This document shows, piece after piece, positions 47,146 to 57,213 of a DNA stretch of 64,000 nucleotides. Every line of letters begins with the position of its first letter. Position 1 is the stretch's first letter. The notes below the pieces were generated by a model that searched no databases, was not told the origin of the DNA, and saw only the letters and a program-made list of their open reading frames with translations. The DNA comes from an uncultured Lachnospiraceae bacterium (GTDB lineage: Bacteria > Bacillota > Clostridia > Lachnospirales > Lachnospiraceae), in the NCBI GenBank assembly GCA_951802115.1, contig CATOPL010000010.1, positions 53,032-117,031 of the forward strand, given 5' to 3'. A program made the position numbers and the translations under genes.

Positions 47146-47237
47146 TAAAACAGGGCCGCCGCAAAATAGGAACCTTATCTGTGCAGCCGGTAACGCCGTG
47201 CACAAGACAGAGGTGTTTTTGCGGCAGCCCCGTTTTA
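47146..47237 (-). other. Long hairpin between binding-protein and permease genes
   Basis: Arms of about 21 bases (47146-47166 and 47217-47237) pair except for two G-U positions, with an inner TGTGCA / TGCACA hairpin. No T-tract follows in the reading direction. In this position such hairpins usually stabilise the binding-protein mRNA or partly terminate, giving more binding protein than permease. Confidence 0.6.
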
Positions 47238-47280
47238 TGACAGCCCCTTAATGTCTTACAACCGTCTTATCTTCACTGTT

Positions 47281-48597
47281 TTATTTGACAGCATCCACTG
47301 CCGCCTGTGTATCTTCTGCTGCCTGTTCCGGTGTCTTGGCAGAGGTCATGACCTCCTGAAATCCTTTCTGGATCGCTGCCGAATAGGACGGCCAGGATGC
47401 GCTCGGGCCTCTGGGAATTGACGTCTCAAGCTGTGTGATAAACGCGGACTGAATCGGATCCTCGGTCCAGTAAGCATCTTTTGCAGCCTCGGTCTTCGGC
47501 GGGAAAGAACCATACATTTTCATCGCCTCCACCATGACTTCGGTCTGATCATAGTACTGAATAAATGCTACAGCGCCGCTCATATCGTCCTTTTTCACAG
47601 CGCCCATATTCTCTCCTCCAAGGATAGAAGTTGCCTGCCCGGCATCCGCATCACGTTTTGGAAGTACGGTCACTCCATAGTTCAGATCCGGAGCGTTGGC
47701 TTCAATACCCGGAATTTGCCAGGGACCGTTCTGCTGCATGGCCAGATTACCTGCCATAAAGTTGTTATTGACATCAGACTGTGTCCAGTTTACAACTTCT
47801 TTCGTCCAGGAGCCCTCGTTAATCATATCCTGCATAAGCTGATAGGCGTCTGCACCATTCTTGATATCCGTGTAGGAACCGCCTGCCGTATACAGCCACT
47901 GCAGACACTGGAAAGTACCCTCATCCGTGTTTGTCGCTGCGTTGCCAAAACCATATACACCGTCATTGGTCAGCGCCTTCGCCATTTCCTTAAAATCGTC
48001 CCAGGTCGTATTCTCGTCCGGATAAGCGAGTCCGGCCGCATCAAACAGATCCTTGTTATAGAACAATGCTGTACAGTTGGTCGCAAACGGAATTCCGTAG
48101 TGCTTTCCATCCATCATCGTGGATTCCATCGGACCCGCAATGTACTCATCCCATTTTACATCTGCATCCGAAATATCTCCGAACAACCCCATGGAGATAA
48201 AAGAAGCCATTCCGCAACCGTCCATGATGACCAGATCCGGAAGCTCCCCGGAAGCAACGCCCAATGTCAGCTGCTTTTCATAATCAGAGAAAGGCACATA
48301 TACATGAGAAGCCGTATATTCACTCTGAGACGCATTAAAACCATCGATTAGTTTCTGCATCATTTCCTTCTGTGCATCCGTCTCAAAATAGTCCCAGATT
48401 ACAACTTCTTTTCCGCCTTCTGTACTGCCTGTCTGCCCGTCTGCTTCTGCTGTCTGGCTGTCCGCCGGTGTACTGTCTGCCGCCGGTGCGCTGTCTCCTC
48501 CGGCAGTACTGCTGTTATTGCCGCCTCCGCAGCCGGCGAATACCGTCATGGAAAGTACCGCTGTAAGCCCCGCGGCGATCAGTCTTTTTCTGTTCAT
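47281..48597 (-). CDS. ABC sugar transporter solute-binding lipoprotein
   Basis: Family 1 solute-binding protein of 438 residues. Lipoprotein signal with Cys23 in TVFAGC, a Gly/Ser/Ala-rich linker, then VVIWDYFETDAQKEMMQKL. AAGGAGG lies five bases before the ATG at 48597. Probably binds arabinose-containing oligosaccharides for the permeases downstream. A clear paralogue is encoded immediately upstream (48714). Confidence 0.9.
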   Translation of the reverse strand: MNRKRLIAAGLTAVLSMTVFAGCGGGNNSSTAGGDSAPAADSTPADSQTAEADGQTGSTEGGKEVVIWDYFETDAQKEMMQKLIDGFNASQSEYTASHVYVPFSDYEKQLTLGVASGELPDLVIMDGCGMASFISMGLFGDISDADVKWDEYIAGPMESTMMDGKHYGIPFATNCTALFYNKDLFDAAGLAYPDENTTWDDFKEMAKALTNDGVYGFGNAATNTDEGTFQCLQWLYTAGGSYTDIKNGADAYQLMQDMINEGSWTKEVVNWTQSDVNNNFMAGNLAMQQNGPWQIPGIEANAPDLNYGVTVLPKRDADAGQATSILGGENMGAVKKDDMSGAVAFIQYYDQTEVMVEAMKMYGSFPPKTEAAKDAYWTEDPIQSAFITQLETSIPRGPSASWPSYSAAIQKGFQEVMTSAKTPEQAAEDTQAAVDAVK

Positions 48598-48713
48598 AAA
48601 AACCTCCTTCATCATAGATCCTTCCAGTCAACCTGTTACTGATGGCTCTATTATAAAGGAGATTGTTTCTATCTGTTATTCTAATAATTTAAGGTTGGTG
48701 GAATATTTTCAGG

Positions 48714-49973
48714 TTAGTTTCCGCTCCCTGTATCCAGCCTCGCAGCTGCCTGTTCCGGAGTAACCTCGCCGACAGTCATCCGGTAAAATGCCTCTGTCAA
48801 TTCTCCCGAAAGCTTATTCCAGGATGGAATCCGCGAACGCACCATCGCCCCTTTCATCTGTGCTTCTATCACCTGCATGCCTGACTGATCCCGCATCCTC
48901 ACGCCAGTCTTTGCCGGAAGCGAGCATGTTTTTTCACAGAATTTCCGCATTATCACATCTTCATTATAGTATTCCAGAAACAGCTTTGCGCCTTCTGTAT
49001 TTTTTCCTCTGAGAATTCCCAGATTCTCCCCGCCTGCGATCACGCTTCCCGCCCCGCCTGCGGGCAGAGGACTAACGCCGTAATCAATCCCTGCTTCTTC
49101 CAGCATGGGAAAAACCCAGGGACCATTTTCCATCATAGCCGCTTCACCGTTTATGAACACCCGGGCCACATCGGTCTGAGAGAGATTTATGCAGTTATGA
49201 GTCATATAACCGTTTTCCATCAGCTCGTACAGGAAGGTCAGCGCTTCCGCGGTTTTTTCTCCTCCCAGTTCATCTGCCGGCTCTCCTGCAGACAGGATCC
49301 AGGGAAGAATCTGAAACGCTCCCTGTTCTCCGTCAATACCGGACATCAGAAACCCCTTCCTGCCTTCTGTTGTCAGCTTTCCGGCAGCATCCATCAGTTC
49401 TTCCCGGGTTCCGGGAGGATCGATTCTTGCCTCATCCAAGTACTTCCGGTTATAGATCAGCGCCACATTATTGCACACCGCCGGGATGCCGTACATCCGG
49501 CCGTCTGCCGTAACTGTCTGCAGAAGGTCCGGATAATAATTTTCTTTTACCTGCAGTTCCTCCAGAAATTCCGTAATATCCTCAAACAGCCCCATCCGGA
49601 TACAGACCGGCATATCCGGATTGTCAATCAGCGCCAGATCCGGCAGCGCCTGCTCCGTATATGCCATTGTAAGTTTTTTGGTAAAATCTGTCATCGGCAC
49701 ATATTCCCAGGAAGCTTCATACTGATCCTGCTCAAGATTAAATCCCTGAATCAGTTCATCCAGTGCATCATGCTGAGCCTCTGTTTCATAATAACTCCAC
49801 AGGACGATTTTCTCCCTCCCACCATCAACAGACCTATCTTCCTCAGTCCTTCTCTGACAGCCGCAGACTGCCAGAAACAGACATATTGCAGCGATTATAC
49901 TTCCCCCGCGGCCTCTCTTACACTGCTGATGCCGTCGATGTCCTGCAGCTGTCGACTGTTCCCTGCCTCTCAT
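48714..49973 (-). CDS. Second solute-binding lipoprotein, coupled to the two-component system
   Basis: Family 1 binding protein of 419 residues with a basic N-terminus, a helix and a lipobox near LAVCGC (Cys37 or Cys39). The mature part mirrors the neighbour: IVLWSYYETEAQHDALDELI against VVIWDYFETDAQKEMMQKLI. The ATG at 49973 follows GGGGGG; a TTG at 50000 would overlap the regulator stop. It lies directly after the response-regulator gene, so it may present ligand to the sensor kinase as well as, or instead of, the permeases. Confidence 0.82.
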   Translation of the reverse strand: MRGREQSTAAGHRRHQQCKRGRGGSIIAAICLFLAVCGCQRRTEEDRSVDGGREKIVLWSYYETEAQHDALDELIQGFNLEQDQYEASWEYVPMTDFTKKLTMAYTEQALPDLALIDNPDMPVCIRMGLFEDITEFLEELQVKENYYPDLLQTVTADGRMYGIPAVCNNVALIYNRKYLDEARIDPPGTREELMDAAGKLTTEGRKGFLMSGIDGEQGAFQILPWILSAGEPADELGGEKTAEALTFLYELMENGYMTHNCINLSQTDVARVFINGEAAMMENGPWVFPMLEEAGIDYGVSPLPAGGAGSVIAGGENLGILRGKNTEGAKLFLEYYNEDVIMRKFCEKTCSLPAKTGVRMRDQSGMQVIEAQMKGAMVRSRIPSWNKLSGELTEAFYRMTVGEVTPEQAAARLDTGSGN

Positions 49974-49996
49974 CCTTATCCCCCCATTCTGCACCC

Positions 49997-51502
49997 TCAA
50001 TGCTGCAGACTTCTGTAGTCTCCGGGCGAAATACCTTCCTCTTCCTTAAACACCCGATTAAAATATTTGGGATCCGCATATCCAACATCCTGTGCAATCT
50101 CATAGATTTTTTTATCCGTTCCTTTTAAAAGCCTCTTAGCGTGGCTGATGCGGAACTTTTTCAGAAAGATGGTAAAGTTTTCCCCCATTTCCCGGTTGAA
50201 CAGCGTACTCAGATATTCCGGAGTGATATCCATAACAGAAGCTACCCCTTCCAGTGAAATACTTTCCTGATAATGCATACGGATATAGTCAATCGTCCGT
50301 TTGATCGTATAGTTGCTGATATCCTCACATTGTCCCATATGCTGAAGAAACACACCCACTACCTCGCAGAAAATATCCGTAAGCTCCTGAAACGTCACTG
50401 CGCCGCCGATCTGCCTGACTGTATTCAGTTTTTGAAGCTGCTCATAAATTCCCCGGCGGTGTTCCTGTGCCAGACCGGTCAGAAAATTCACCATTTTCAT
50501 GCAGCCTTCTTTAAGCTGTCCCGGCAGAATCCGGGCTTTTGAAAGTTCTTCCACAAATCCGTCCGCCGCTTCCTGAAATTCTGTTCTCTCCTCTTTATAA
50601 AATGCTTTCTGAAGCTGCTTCTCCCTGACTTTCGGATACTGCCAGGATTCCGGAATAAACGCTTCTGTCCTCTTTTTTGTCAGGAACTGATCGTATCCGA
50701 GCACCATGGCATATACATACCGTGCCTTCAGATCTTCATATGTCTCTTTCAACTCCAGAAAACCTTCCGCCCTGCCGGACGCCCATGCCCATGGTCCGCC
50801 GGACAGTTTCCTTCCCAGCAGTTTATGCCTCAGCTCTCCCTGGATCTGTTCCCAGTTTTGGTCCTCCAGAAGACAGATGAATTCCCGCGTGCTTTCCGTA
50901 AAAAAGAAATACATCTTCTGTTTGGAAAACATTTGCTTCAGCTTCTGAAAACGGTCCAGACAGACATCTTTGTCCTCCTGCCCGGCATTCCCCGCATAGG
51001 CGCATATAAGCCGGAATGCTCCGTATTCTGAACATCCGCACACCGCAGCCAGCTCTTTCGTACTGCTCAGATCGTTTTCGATCAGATAATCCCGAAGTCT
51101 TTTCTCCGGCATCCCCTGATTCTTCTTAAGTTCCGCCTCAATCTTCTCCTGTATGGCAGCAAGAATCCGCGTCACATCCTCCGGAGCCAGCGGTTTGAGA
51201 AGATAGTCTTCCGCCCCGTAGCGTAGCGCCTGCTTTGCATACTCAAATTCTGAATAACCGCTCAGAATAACAAAATGCCAGGAGCCTCCCCATTCCTGAA
51301 GCTTCTGCATCATCAAAAGCCCGTCCATTTCCGGCATACGGATATCCGTTATGATCACGTCCGGCTGATATTTCAGCGCCATCTCATAACCTTCTGCACC
51401 GTTTTTTGCTTCACCGATCACTGTGTGTTCTGTATGTCTGTCAATCAGACTGGCAATTCCTTTGCGGATTCTGATCTCATCTTCCACCACTAAGATTCTC
51501 AT
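49997..51502 (-). CDS. YesN-type response regulator with AraC DNA-binding domain
   Basis: Response regulator of 501 residues: receiver domain (1-120) with phospho-acceptor Asp53 in ITDIRMPEMDG, a middle region of unknown fold, and a C-terminal AraC double helix-turn-helix (about 400-500, IAQDVGYADPKYFNRVF). The ATG overlaps the kinase stop by four bases. It probably activates the arabinoside-use genes downstream. Confidence 0.93.
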   Translation of the reverse strand: MRILVVEDEIRIRKGIASLIDRHTEHTVIGEAKNGAEGYEMALKYQPDVIITDIRMPEMDGLLMMQKLQEWGGSWHFVILSGYSEFEYAKQALRYGAEDYLLKPLAPEDVTRILAAIQEKIEAELKKNQGMPEKRLRDYLIENDLSSTKELAAVCGCSEYGAFRLICAYAGNAGQEDKDVCLDRFQKLKQMFSKQKMYFFFTESTREFICLLEDQNWEQIQGELRHKLLGRKLSGGPWAWASGRAEGFLELKETYEDLKARYVYAMVLGYDQFLTKKRTEAFIPESWQYPKVREKQLQKAFYKEERTEFQEAADGFVEELSKARILPGQLKEGCMKMVNFLTGLAQEHRRGIYEQLQKLNTVRQIGGAVTFQELTDIFCEVVGVFLQHMGQCEDISNYTIKRTIDYIRMHYQESISLEGVASVMDITPEYLSTLFNREMGENFTIFLKKFRISHAKRLLKGTDKKIYEIAQDVGYADPKYFNRVFKEEEGISPGDYRSLQH

Positions 51503-53310
51503 ACTGTTTCCTGTTCCATCACCGGCACTTTAATGGTAATAACCATTCCCATACTCCTGATGCTCTTGATCTTCCAGGATGCGCTCTCTCCGTAATACAT
51601 CCGGATCCGTGAAAACACATTGTGGAGACCAATGCCCCTTTCGTCATCCACAACAGCCGTCTTCGGATTATTATACTGCTCCTGCAGTTCCTCGCTCATC
51701 CCTTTTCCGTTATCCTCAATAATTATGTGAAGCATTTTCTGATCTTCTGACAGCCCAATGTCCACATAGAGAACCCCGCCTCCTTCTTTATCCTTCAACC
51801 CGTGCAGAATCGCATTTTCCACAAAAGGCTGCAGAAGAAGCTTGTGGATCTTCTTGTCCCTAGCCGCCTTATCTACATGAATCTGATAAGAAAATACATT
51901 TTCAAACCGCATCTGATGCAGACTGATATATCGTTCCAGCCATTCTTCCACCATACGGATGGTCACAATCGAATTGCTTTTATCTACGCTGTACCGCAGG
52001 ATAATCCCCAGATTGCGGATCATTCTGCTGATCTCGTATTCCTCCTTTTCAATCGCCATCCAGTTGATTGAATCGAGAGTATTATAAAGAAAGTGCGGAT
52101 TGATCTGCGCTTCCAGCGCACGGATCTCTGCATTTTTCTGCCGATCCGTAGCCGTCTTCACTTCCTGGATCAGGTTCTTTACCCTCACGGTCATCTCGTT
52201 AAAATTCTCCGCGATCTTTCCGATCTCATCTCTGCAGATGATTTTCACCCGGGTGTCCATATCTCCGCCCTGTACTTTCTGTATCCCGAGAATCACTTCA
52301 TCCACCGACCGGTTAATCTGTTTTACAAGACCTACGATTGCCGCTGTGGAAGCCAGAACTGCAAAAGCGCCGATGGCGATGTAGAGCCGCTGAGAGGCCG
52401 CCACATCCCGTAAAATATAATCCCGGTCATAAACATTATAAAAAGTCCACCCTGTAACCGGATCTTCATAAGCTGTGACCGCTATATCCCGGTTCTCCAT
52501 AAAACCGGACAAATTCACAAACTCTTCAATAGAAAGACCTTCTTTCTTCTTCAGGCCCGAAAAATCTTCATCCGGATAGGAAATGCACCTGCCTTCCGGA
52601 TCCATGATAAAGTTAATACCGGTCTCCGTCTCCCCGGCATTGCAGATCCTGTTCAGAACATCCGCATCCACCGACATTATAATCGTAGCAATGCTTCCGG
52701 ACTCCAGATTCTCCAGATCAAACACACGCTTGGCAATATGGAAGTAATGCCTGGTTCCCTCCTGTCTGGAACCCGCCCTTTCTTTGAAAGCCATGGTTGG
52801 TATGATAACCATTCCCGGCTGCCCTTCTGCCTCCCGGTACGGCTCCGTCATCCTCAGATCCTGATAATCTTTCCAAAGATGGTCAATGGATGAATCCGTG
52901 CCGAAATCATAGACGACCGAAGTACCGTCCGTACAGACCACGCCTGTACATCGAACGCCTGATTCGGTTGTGTTATACTGCTTCAGGCGGTCATTAATCC
53001 GGTTATAGGCGGCCGCATAGCCGGCATCCGCATCCTTGAGAAGAAGCTTGATATTTTCTGTAATCTCTTCGTCCTGATAGATCTGATACAGGACATTTGT
53101 ATAGACCTCCAGGTTCAGATTTACCCGCTCTGCAATCTGCATCAGGTTCATACGCATCAGCTCATCCACCTTGTCCGTCATATTCCTGGTATTCAGCCTG
53201 GAAGAAACCATAAGGATAATCAAAATCGGAAGCAGAGAAGTAATGCCGAAAATCAACAGAAGTTTCGTACGGAAACGGGTGTTGTCGTATCGTTCTTTCA
53301 GTTTTTTCAT
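51499..53310 (-). CDS. YesM-type sensor histidine kinase
   Basis: Membrane kinase of 603 residues: first helix (about 17-36), large extracellular dCache-like sensor (about 40-300), second helix (about 310-328), HAMP (to about 385), His_kinase domain with phospho-acceptor His406 in LEAQINPHFLYN, and a C-terminal ATPase domain (NGKGM and GIGLHNVFSR). The ribosome site is weak (AGAGAAAAAAT). It pairs with the overlapping YesN regulator; the neighbouring second binding protein is a possible sensor partner. Confidence 0.93.
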   Translation of the reverse strand: MKKLKERYDNTRFRTKLLLIFGITSLLPILIILMVSSRLNTRNMTDKVDELMRMNLMQIAERVNLNLEVYTNVLYQIYQDEEITENIKLLLKDADAGYAAAYNRINDRLKQYNTTESGVRCTGVVCTDGTSVVYDFGTDSSIDHLWKDYQDLRMTEPYREAEGQPGMVIIPTMAFKERAGSRQEGTRHYFHIAKRVFDLENLESGSIATIIMSVDADVLNRICNAGETETGINFIMDPEGRCISYPDEDFSGLKKKEGLSIEEFVNLSGFMENRDIAVTAYEDPVTGWTFYNVYDRDYILRDVAASQRLYIAIGAFAVLASTAAIVGLVKQINRSVDEVILGIQKVQGGDMDTRVKIICRDEIGKIAENFNEMTVRVKNLIQEVKTATDRQKNAEIRALEAQINPHFLYNTLDSINWMAIEKEEYEISRMIRNLGIILRYSVDKSNSIVTIRMVEEWLERYISLHQMRFENVFSYQIHVDKAARDKKIHKLLLQPFVENAILHGLKDKEGGGVLYVDIGLSEDQKMLHIIIEDNGKGMSEELQEQYNNPKTAVVDDERGIGLHNVFSRIRMYYGESASWKIKSIRSMGMVITIKVPVMEQETV

Positions 53311-53480
53311 ATTTTTTCTCTAAAAACACATTTTCCCTGACTGTACTTTGTCACCGGCGCAAAGCGGAGGGAACCCTGACCGCCGGACAGAAGAAACATC
53401 CGTCTGCATCGGGCGCTCGTTGCCAAATGTAAAAAGTGACTTTTTTAAATTATATCGTAATCAACCCCAAATTACAAATA

Positions 53481-53509
53481 TTGCATTTTACCACAAACAA
53501 TGCTACAAT
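53481..53509 (+). promoter_or_regulatory. Promoter of the small membrane protein gene
   Basis: TTGCAT (53481-53486), 17 bases, TACAAT (53504-53509) with an extended TG element, 38 bases before the ATG. Confidence 0.75.
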
Positions 53510-53546
53510 AGGACGAGAAAACAGAACAAAAGGAGCAAGAAATACA

Positions 53547-53981
53547 ATGATGTGGAAAGTATTAATCGTCATCCTTGTTATCCTTGTCATCATTCTGATA
53601 GCCCTTTATTATTTCGGCAATAAAATGCAGAAAAAACAGGCCGAAAACCAGGCGCAAATCGACGCCATGGCACAGACTGTCAGTATGTTGATCATCGATA
53701 AGAAGCGGCTGAGAGTAAAGGATTCCGGTCTGCCCGCCATGGTCATCGACCAGGTACCCAAATATCTCCGCCGGTCCAAGATGCCTATTGTAAAAGCAAA
53801 GGTTGGACCGAAGGTCATGAACCTGATTGCAGATGAAAAGATTTTTGAACTGCTTCCGGTAAAAAAAGAAGTCAAGGTCGTAGTCAGCGGCATCTATATT
53901 ACCGGTATCAAAGGCGCCCGCGGCGGCATTGAAAAGCCGCAGCCGAAAAAAGGTTTTTTCAAAAAGCTTTTTCATAAATAA
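53547..53981 (+). CDS. Single-pass membrane protein of unknown function
   Basis: Basic protein of 144 residues: a strong N-terminal helix (VLIVILVILVIILIALYYFG), a short coiled region (QKKQAENQAQIDAMAQTVS), a conserved-looking soluble part (PAMVIDQVPKYLRRSKMPIV, then KVGPKVMNLIADEKIFELLP) and a Lys-rich end. AAAAGGAG lies before the ATG. It is monocistronic, with its own promoter and a very strong terminator. The family is not recognised. The architecture fits a membrane-tethered housekeeping factor. Confidence 0.75.
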   Translation: MMWKVLIVILVILVIILIALYYFGNKMQKKQAENQAQIDAMAQTVSMLIIDKKRLRVKDSGLPAMVIDQVPKYLRRSKMPIVKAKVGPKVMNLIADEKIFELLPVKKEVKVVVSGIYITGIKGARGGIEKPQPKKGFFKKLFHK

Positions 53982-53982
53982 A

Positions 53983-54045
53983 ACAGGTTTGCCTGCCTCA
54001 TCCGGACATGATAAGTCCGTCTGAGGCAGGCAAACCTGTTTTTTA
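53983..54045. terminator. Very strong bidirectional terminator
   Basis: Stem of about 20 bp (AACAGGTTTGCCTGCCTCA with TGAGGCAGGCAAACCTGTT) followed by TTTTTT on the plus strand and TTTTA on the minus strand, between convergent genes. Confidence 0.95.
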
Positions 54046-54101
54046 GTTCACTCCCATACTTTCCTCTGTGCAGAAAGCCGGAACACATTGCTGTAATAAC
54101 T

Positions 54102-55091
54102 TTAATCAGTTTTTAACGCTGCATCAAACGCCACATCGGAAGGCGAAAAATTCATTTTGCGAATATATGCACAGGATTCTGCAGCCCCGAATTCACGTTC
54201 CATTCCGGAATCTTCCCATTCCACTGAGAGAGGACCGTCATACCCCATATGATTTAATTCGCGGATGATTCCGTCAAAATCCACATCTCCATGTCCTGCG
54301 GACACAAAGTTCCAGGCTCTTCTTACGTCTCCGAATTCCAGATGTGAACCAAGAATACCGGACTTTTCATTTCGATTCATCTTTACGTCTTTTATATGCA
54401 CATGATAAATCCGTTCTGCAAAATCACGCAAAAACGTAAGTTCATTCACCCCCTGCCATACGAGATGACTTGGATCATAATTGATGCCCAGTGTGGGACG
54501 ATGATCAAAGGTATCCAGCAATCTTTCGGTTGAATAGTAATCAAAAGCGATCTCTGTTGGATGCACCTCCAGAGCAAAGCGAATGCCATACTGATCAAAC
54601 ACATCCAGAATCGGCGTCCACAGATCATATATCTTTCGGTAACCCTCTTCAATCATCTGACTCGTCGTCTGCGGGTAAGAATACCACCAGGCCCAGATCG
54701 GAGACCCGGTAAATCCGGTGATAATCTTTACCCCCATTTTGCCGACAGCCTCCGCTGTACGCTTCATCTCTTCCACTGCCCAAGTGCGGATCTGATCCGG
54801 CTTTCCGGAATATACAGACGGGGCAAAATTATCAAGCCGCGGGTCCCATACATCTCCCACACACTGACCGGTCAGATGTGCCGATATGGCATAGCAGGAC
54901 AGATTATATTTTTTCATGGTATTTTTTATCCAGTCCACATATCCATCTTCATTCAGCACTTTTTCCACATCAAAATGAGCATGTGTTGCCAGCTCCAGCC
55001 CCTGATATCCAGCGGCAGACGCCAGCGCGCAGAGTTCCTCAAGACCCATATCTCCAAACTGGCCGGACGCCAGTGTAATCGGTCTCGTCAT
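54102..55091 (-). CDS. Sugar phosphate isomerase/epimerase family protein (TIM barrel), last gene of the polyol operon
   Basis: Metal-dependent AP-endonuclease-2-like TIM barrel of 329 residues. Probable ligands are Glu175 (ALEVHPTE), Asp206 and His209 (NYDPSHL), His232 (HIKDVK) and Glu291 (VEWED). Longer than its two paralogues in the operon and with the DPSHLVWQG pattern common in partners of Gfo/Idh/MocA oxidoreductases. It lies 14 bases after that gene, so the two probably act on one 3-keto-type sugar or cyclitol intermediate. Confidence 0.85.
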   Translation of the reverse strand: MTRPITLASGQFGDMGLEELCALASAAGYQGLELATHAHFDVEKVLNEDGYVDWIKNTMKKYNLSCYAISAHLTGQCVGDVWDPRLDNFAPSVYSGKPDQIRTWAVEEMKRTAEAVGKMGVKIITGFTGSPIWAWWYSYPQTTSQMIEEGYRKIYDLWTPILDVFDQYGIRFALEVHPTEIAFDYYSTERLLDTFDHRPTLGINYDPSHLVWQGVNELTFLRDFAERIYHVHIKDVKMNRNEKSGILGSHLEFGDVRRAWNFVSAGHGDVDFDGIIRELNHMGYDGPLSVEWEDSGMEREFGAAESCAYIRKMNFSPSDVAFDAALKTD

Positions 55092-55105
55092 GTTCTTATC
55101 CCCCT

Positions 55106-56134
55106 TTATACAGTTACTCGGGCACCGGCTTTGGCAGATTCCAGTGCAGCAAACACCGCTCTCATGGCGCTGAGCGCTTCTTCACCGGATATCTCCGGCT
55201 CACAGTTATGAACCAGGCTCTCCATCCAGAGGTCGATTACGCCCGAACTTGTCTGATTGTCGTTCGTCTGGATCTGATCCAGCTTCCACTGCCCACGCGT
55301 GCCATCTTTGTATTCTATGATCACCGCATATTCCGGATCCGTATAAATATACATGATGCCTTTTGTTCCGTAGAGAACCGTAGAATTATCCTCTGAACCG
55401 TAGTGAGTCCAGCTGGCAGTCATCGTCCCTACTGCTCCGCCGTCCATCTCATAGATGCAGATGGCATTGTCATCTACTCCGATCAGATTTCCCTGTGCAT
55501 CCTTTTTATCCAGCGTCCCGACATAGGCCGTCACTGCGGCCACCTTCTGCCCTGTAAGGAACTGGATCAGGTCCGTCTTGTGAATCCCGAGATCTGCCAT
55601 AGCACCGAACGCGGCCAGCTTTTTATCAAAAAACCACACATTTTTGCTGTCAATGGTCCATGTCTCCGGACCGCTGTGCCCAAACGAAGTCCGAAATGAA
55701 ATCACATCCCCGATCTCTCCTTGTTCAATCAGCCTTCTTGCTCTGGCATGTGCTTTTGTCAGACGCTGGTTGTGTCCGATCATCAGAAATCTTTTTTCCT
55801 GTTTTGCAGTCTTTGCCATCAGCTCGCACTGTTCCAGCGTAACAGCCATCGGTTTTTCACACAAGACATGCTTGCCTGCTTTCAGCGCTTCTACTGTAAT
55901 CTCACAGTGAACCGCGTTCGCCACACAGACGCTCACCGCTTCGATCTCTGGATCTTTCAGCATATCTTTATAAGAAGCATATACTTTCGTATGATATTGT
56001 TCAGCAACTGTTTTTGCCCGTTCCTCACACAGATCAAAAACTCCGGCAATATTTGCCACAGGATGTGCTGCGTATTCCGGCAGATGGCGGACCTGCGCGA
56101 TTTTTCCACATCCGATAACCCCAATATTTATCAT
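55106..56134 (-). CDS. Gfo/Idh/MocA family NAD(P)-dependent oxidoreductase
   Basis: Sugar or cyclitol dehydrogenase of 342 residues: Rossmann fold with GVIGCGKIAQ at the N-terminus, catalytic Lys94 in CEKPMAVT and the DLGIHKTDLI segment near the active site. GGAGG precedes the ATG. Members oxidise C-2, C-3 or C-5 hydroxyls of inositols and hexoses; the substrate cannot be set from sequence. Placed between the LacI gene and the terminal isomerase. Confidence 0.88.
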   Translation of the reverse strand: MINIGVIGCGKIAQVRHLPEYAAHPVANIAGVFDLCEERAKTVAEQYHTKVYASYKDMLKDPEIEAVSVCVANAVHCEITVEALKAGKHVLCEKPMAVTLEQCELMAKTAKQEKRFLMIGHNQRLTKAHARARRLIEQGEIGDVISFRTSFGHSGPETWTIDSKNVWFFDKKLAAFGAMADLGIHKTDLIQFLTGQKVAAVTAYVGTLDKKDAQGNLIGVDDNAICIYEMDGGAVGTMTASWTHYGSEDNSTVLYGTKGIMYIYTDPEYAVIIEYKDGTRGQWKLDQIQTNDNQTSSGVIDLWMESLVHNCEPEISGEEALSAMRAVFAALESAKAGARVTV

Positions 56135-56164
56135 AGTTCCTCCGTTTCGTCATCAACTTCAGTT

Positions 56165-57169
56165 TTATACAATCGTTCTGGAAGTAGACTCGCGGATCAC
56201 CAGTTCATGTTCCAGAACGACTTCTTTATTTTCTCTTTCACCGTCTTTCATCTTGCGTATCAGCATTTCCATCGCCAATCCGCCCATGTCATAGTTCGGC
56301 TGCACGATCGTAGTCAGGCTGGGAACACTGGCGGCAGAATATTCAATGCCGTCAAAACCGGCCACTGCTATGTCCTCCGGTACCCGGAAACCATGGGTAT
56401 GAACGGCGCGTATAGCCCCGATAGCAAGAATATCTGACATCGCAAATACTGCCGTCGGATGGTCTTTGGAATAGAGAAAGTTTTCCACCGCTCTCATACC
56501 CATCTTAAAACTGCTCTCCTCGCTCCAGAAGATCCACTGTTTTTCCACTGCAAGTCCGGCGTCAGACATGGCATCTATATATCCCTGATACCTCTGATTC
56601 GTCGATGCCAGATGACGGTCTCCGGCAATGAGCGCAATCTTTTTATGTCCCTGTGAAATCAGATGACTTACCATATTCCTTGCCGCATTATAATTGTCAA
56701 TCATGACATGAGAAACCTGTGTTCCCGGACGATATTCGCAGCAAAAAACAATATGATTGTTTTTTTCCAGCAGATTGATTTCCTCACTGCTCATTTCTGT
56801 GTCCAGAAAAATCGCTCCCTGGACTACCTTCTTTCCCAGCAGATCGATATAATTTTTTTCGCGTGCAATTTCTGAATCCGTATTGCAGAGCATAATACTG
56901 TAATTATGCTTCTGCGCAACGTCCTCAATCCCTTTTACGATCGTTGCATAGTATGGGTTCGATATGGACTGCAGCAACACCAGCACCCGGTTTGTCTCCG
57001 CCCTTCTCAAATCTCTGGCAAGAAAATTGGGCTGATATCCCAGCTCTACAATCGCTTTTCTTACTTTGTTTACAGATTTAGGCGCCACGGTATTACTCTG
57101 GTTGATAACTCTTGATACTGTGGCCACGGAAACACCCGCTTTCATTGCGACATCCTGAATCGTTGCCAT
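56165..57169 (-). CDS. LacI family regulator of the polyol operon
   Basis: Repressor of 334 residues with an N-terminal helix-turn-helix (TIQDVAMKAGVSVATVSRVI and the hinge ELGYQPNFLAR) and a sugar-binding core. It is encoded inside the operon. Two GTAA-N4-TTAC palindromes upstream of the first gene (63692, 63851) are the likely operators, giving autoregulation. Confidence 0.9.
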   Translation of the reverse strand: MATIQDVAMKAGVSVATVSRVINQSNTVAPKSVNKVRKAIVELGYQPNFLARDLRRAETNRVLVLLQSISNPYYATIVKGIEDVAQKHNYSIMLCNTDSEIAREKNYIDLLGKKVVQGAIFLDTEMSSEEINLLEKNNHIVFCCEYRPGTQVSHVMIDNYNAARNMVSHLISQGHKKIALIAGDRHLASTNQRYQGYIDAMSDAGLAVEKQWIFWSEESSFKMGMRAVENFLYSKDHPTAVFAMSDILAIGAIRAVHTHGFRVPEDIAVAGFDGIEYSAASVPSLTTIVQPNYDMGGLAMEMLIRKMKDGERENKEVVLEHELVIRESTSRTIV

Positions 57170-57213
57170 ACTTCAATCTCCCTTAACGTATATTACTGAA
57201 TTTTTCAGCATAA

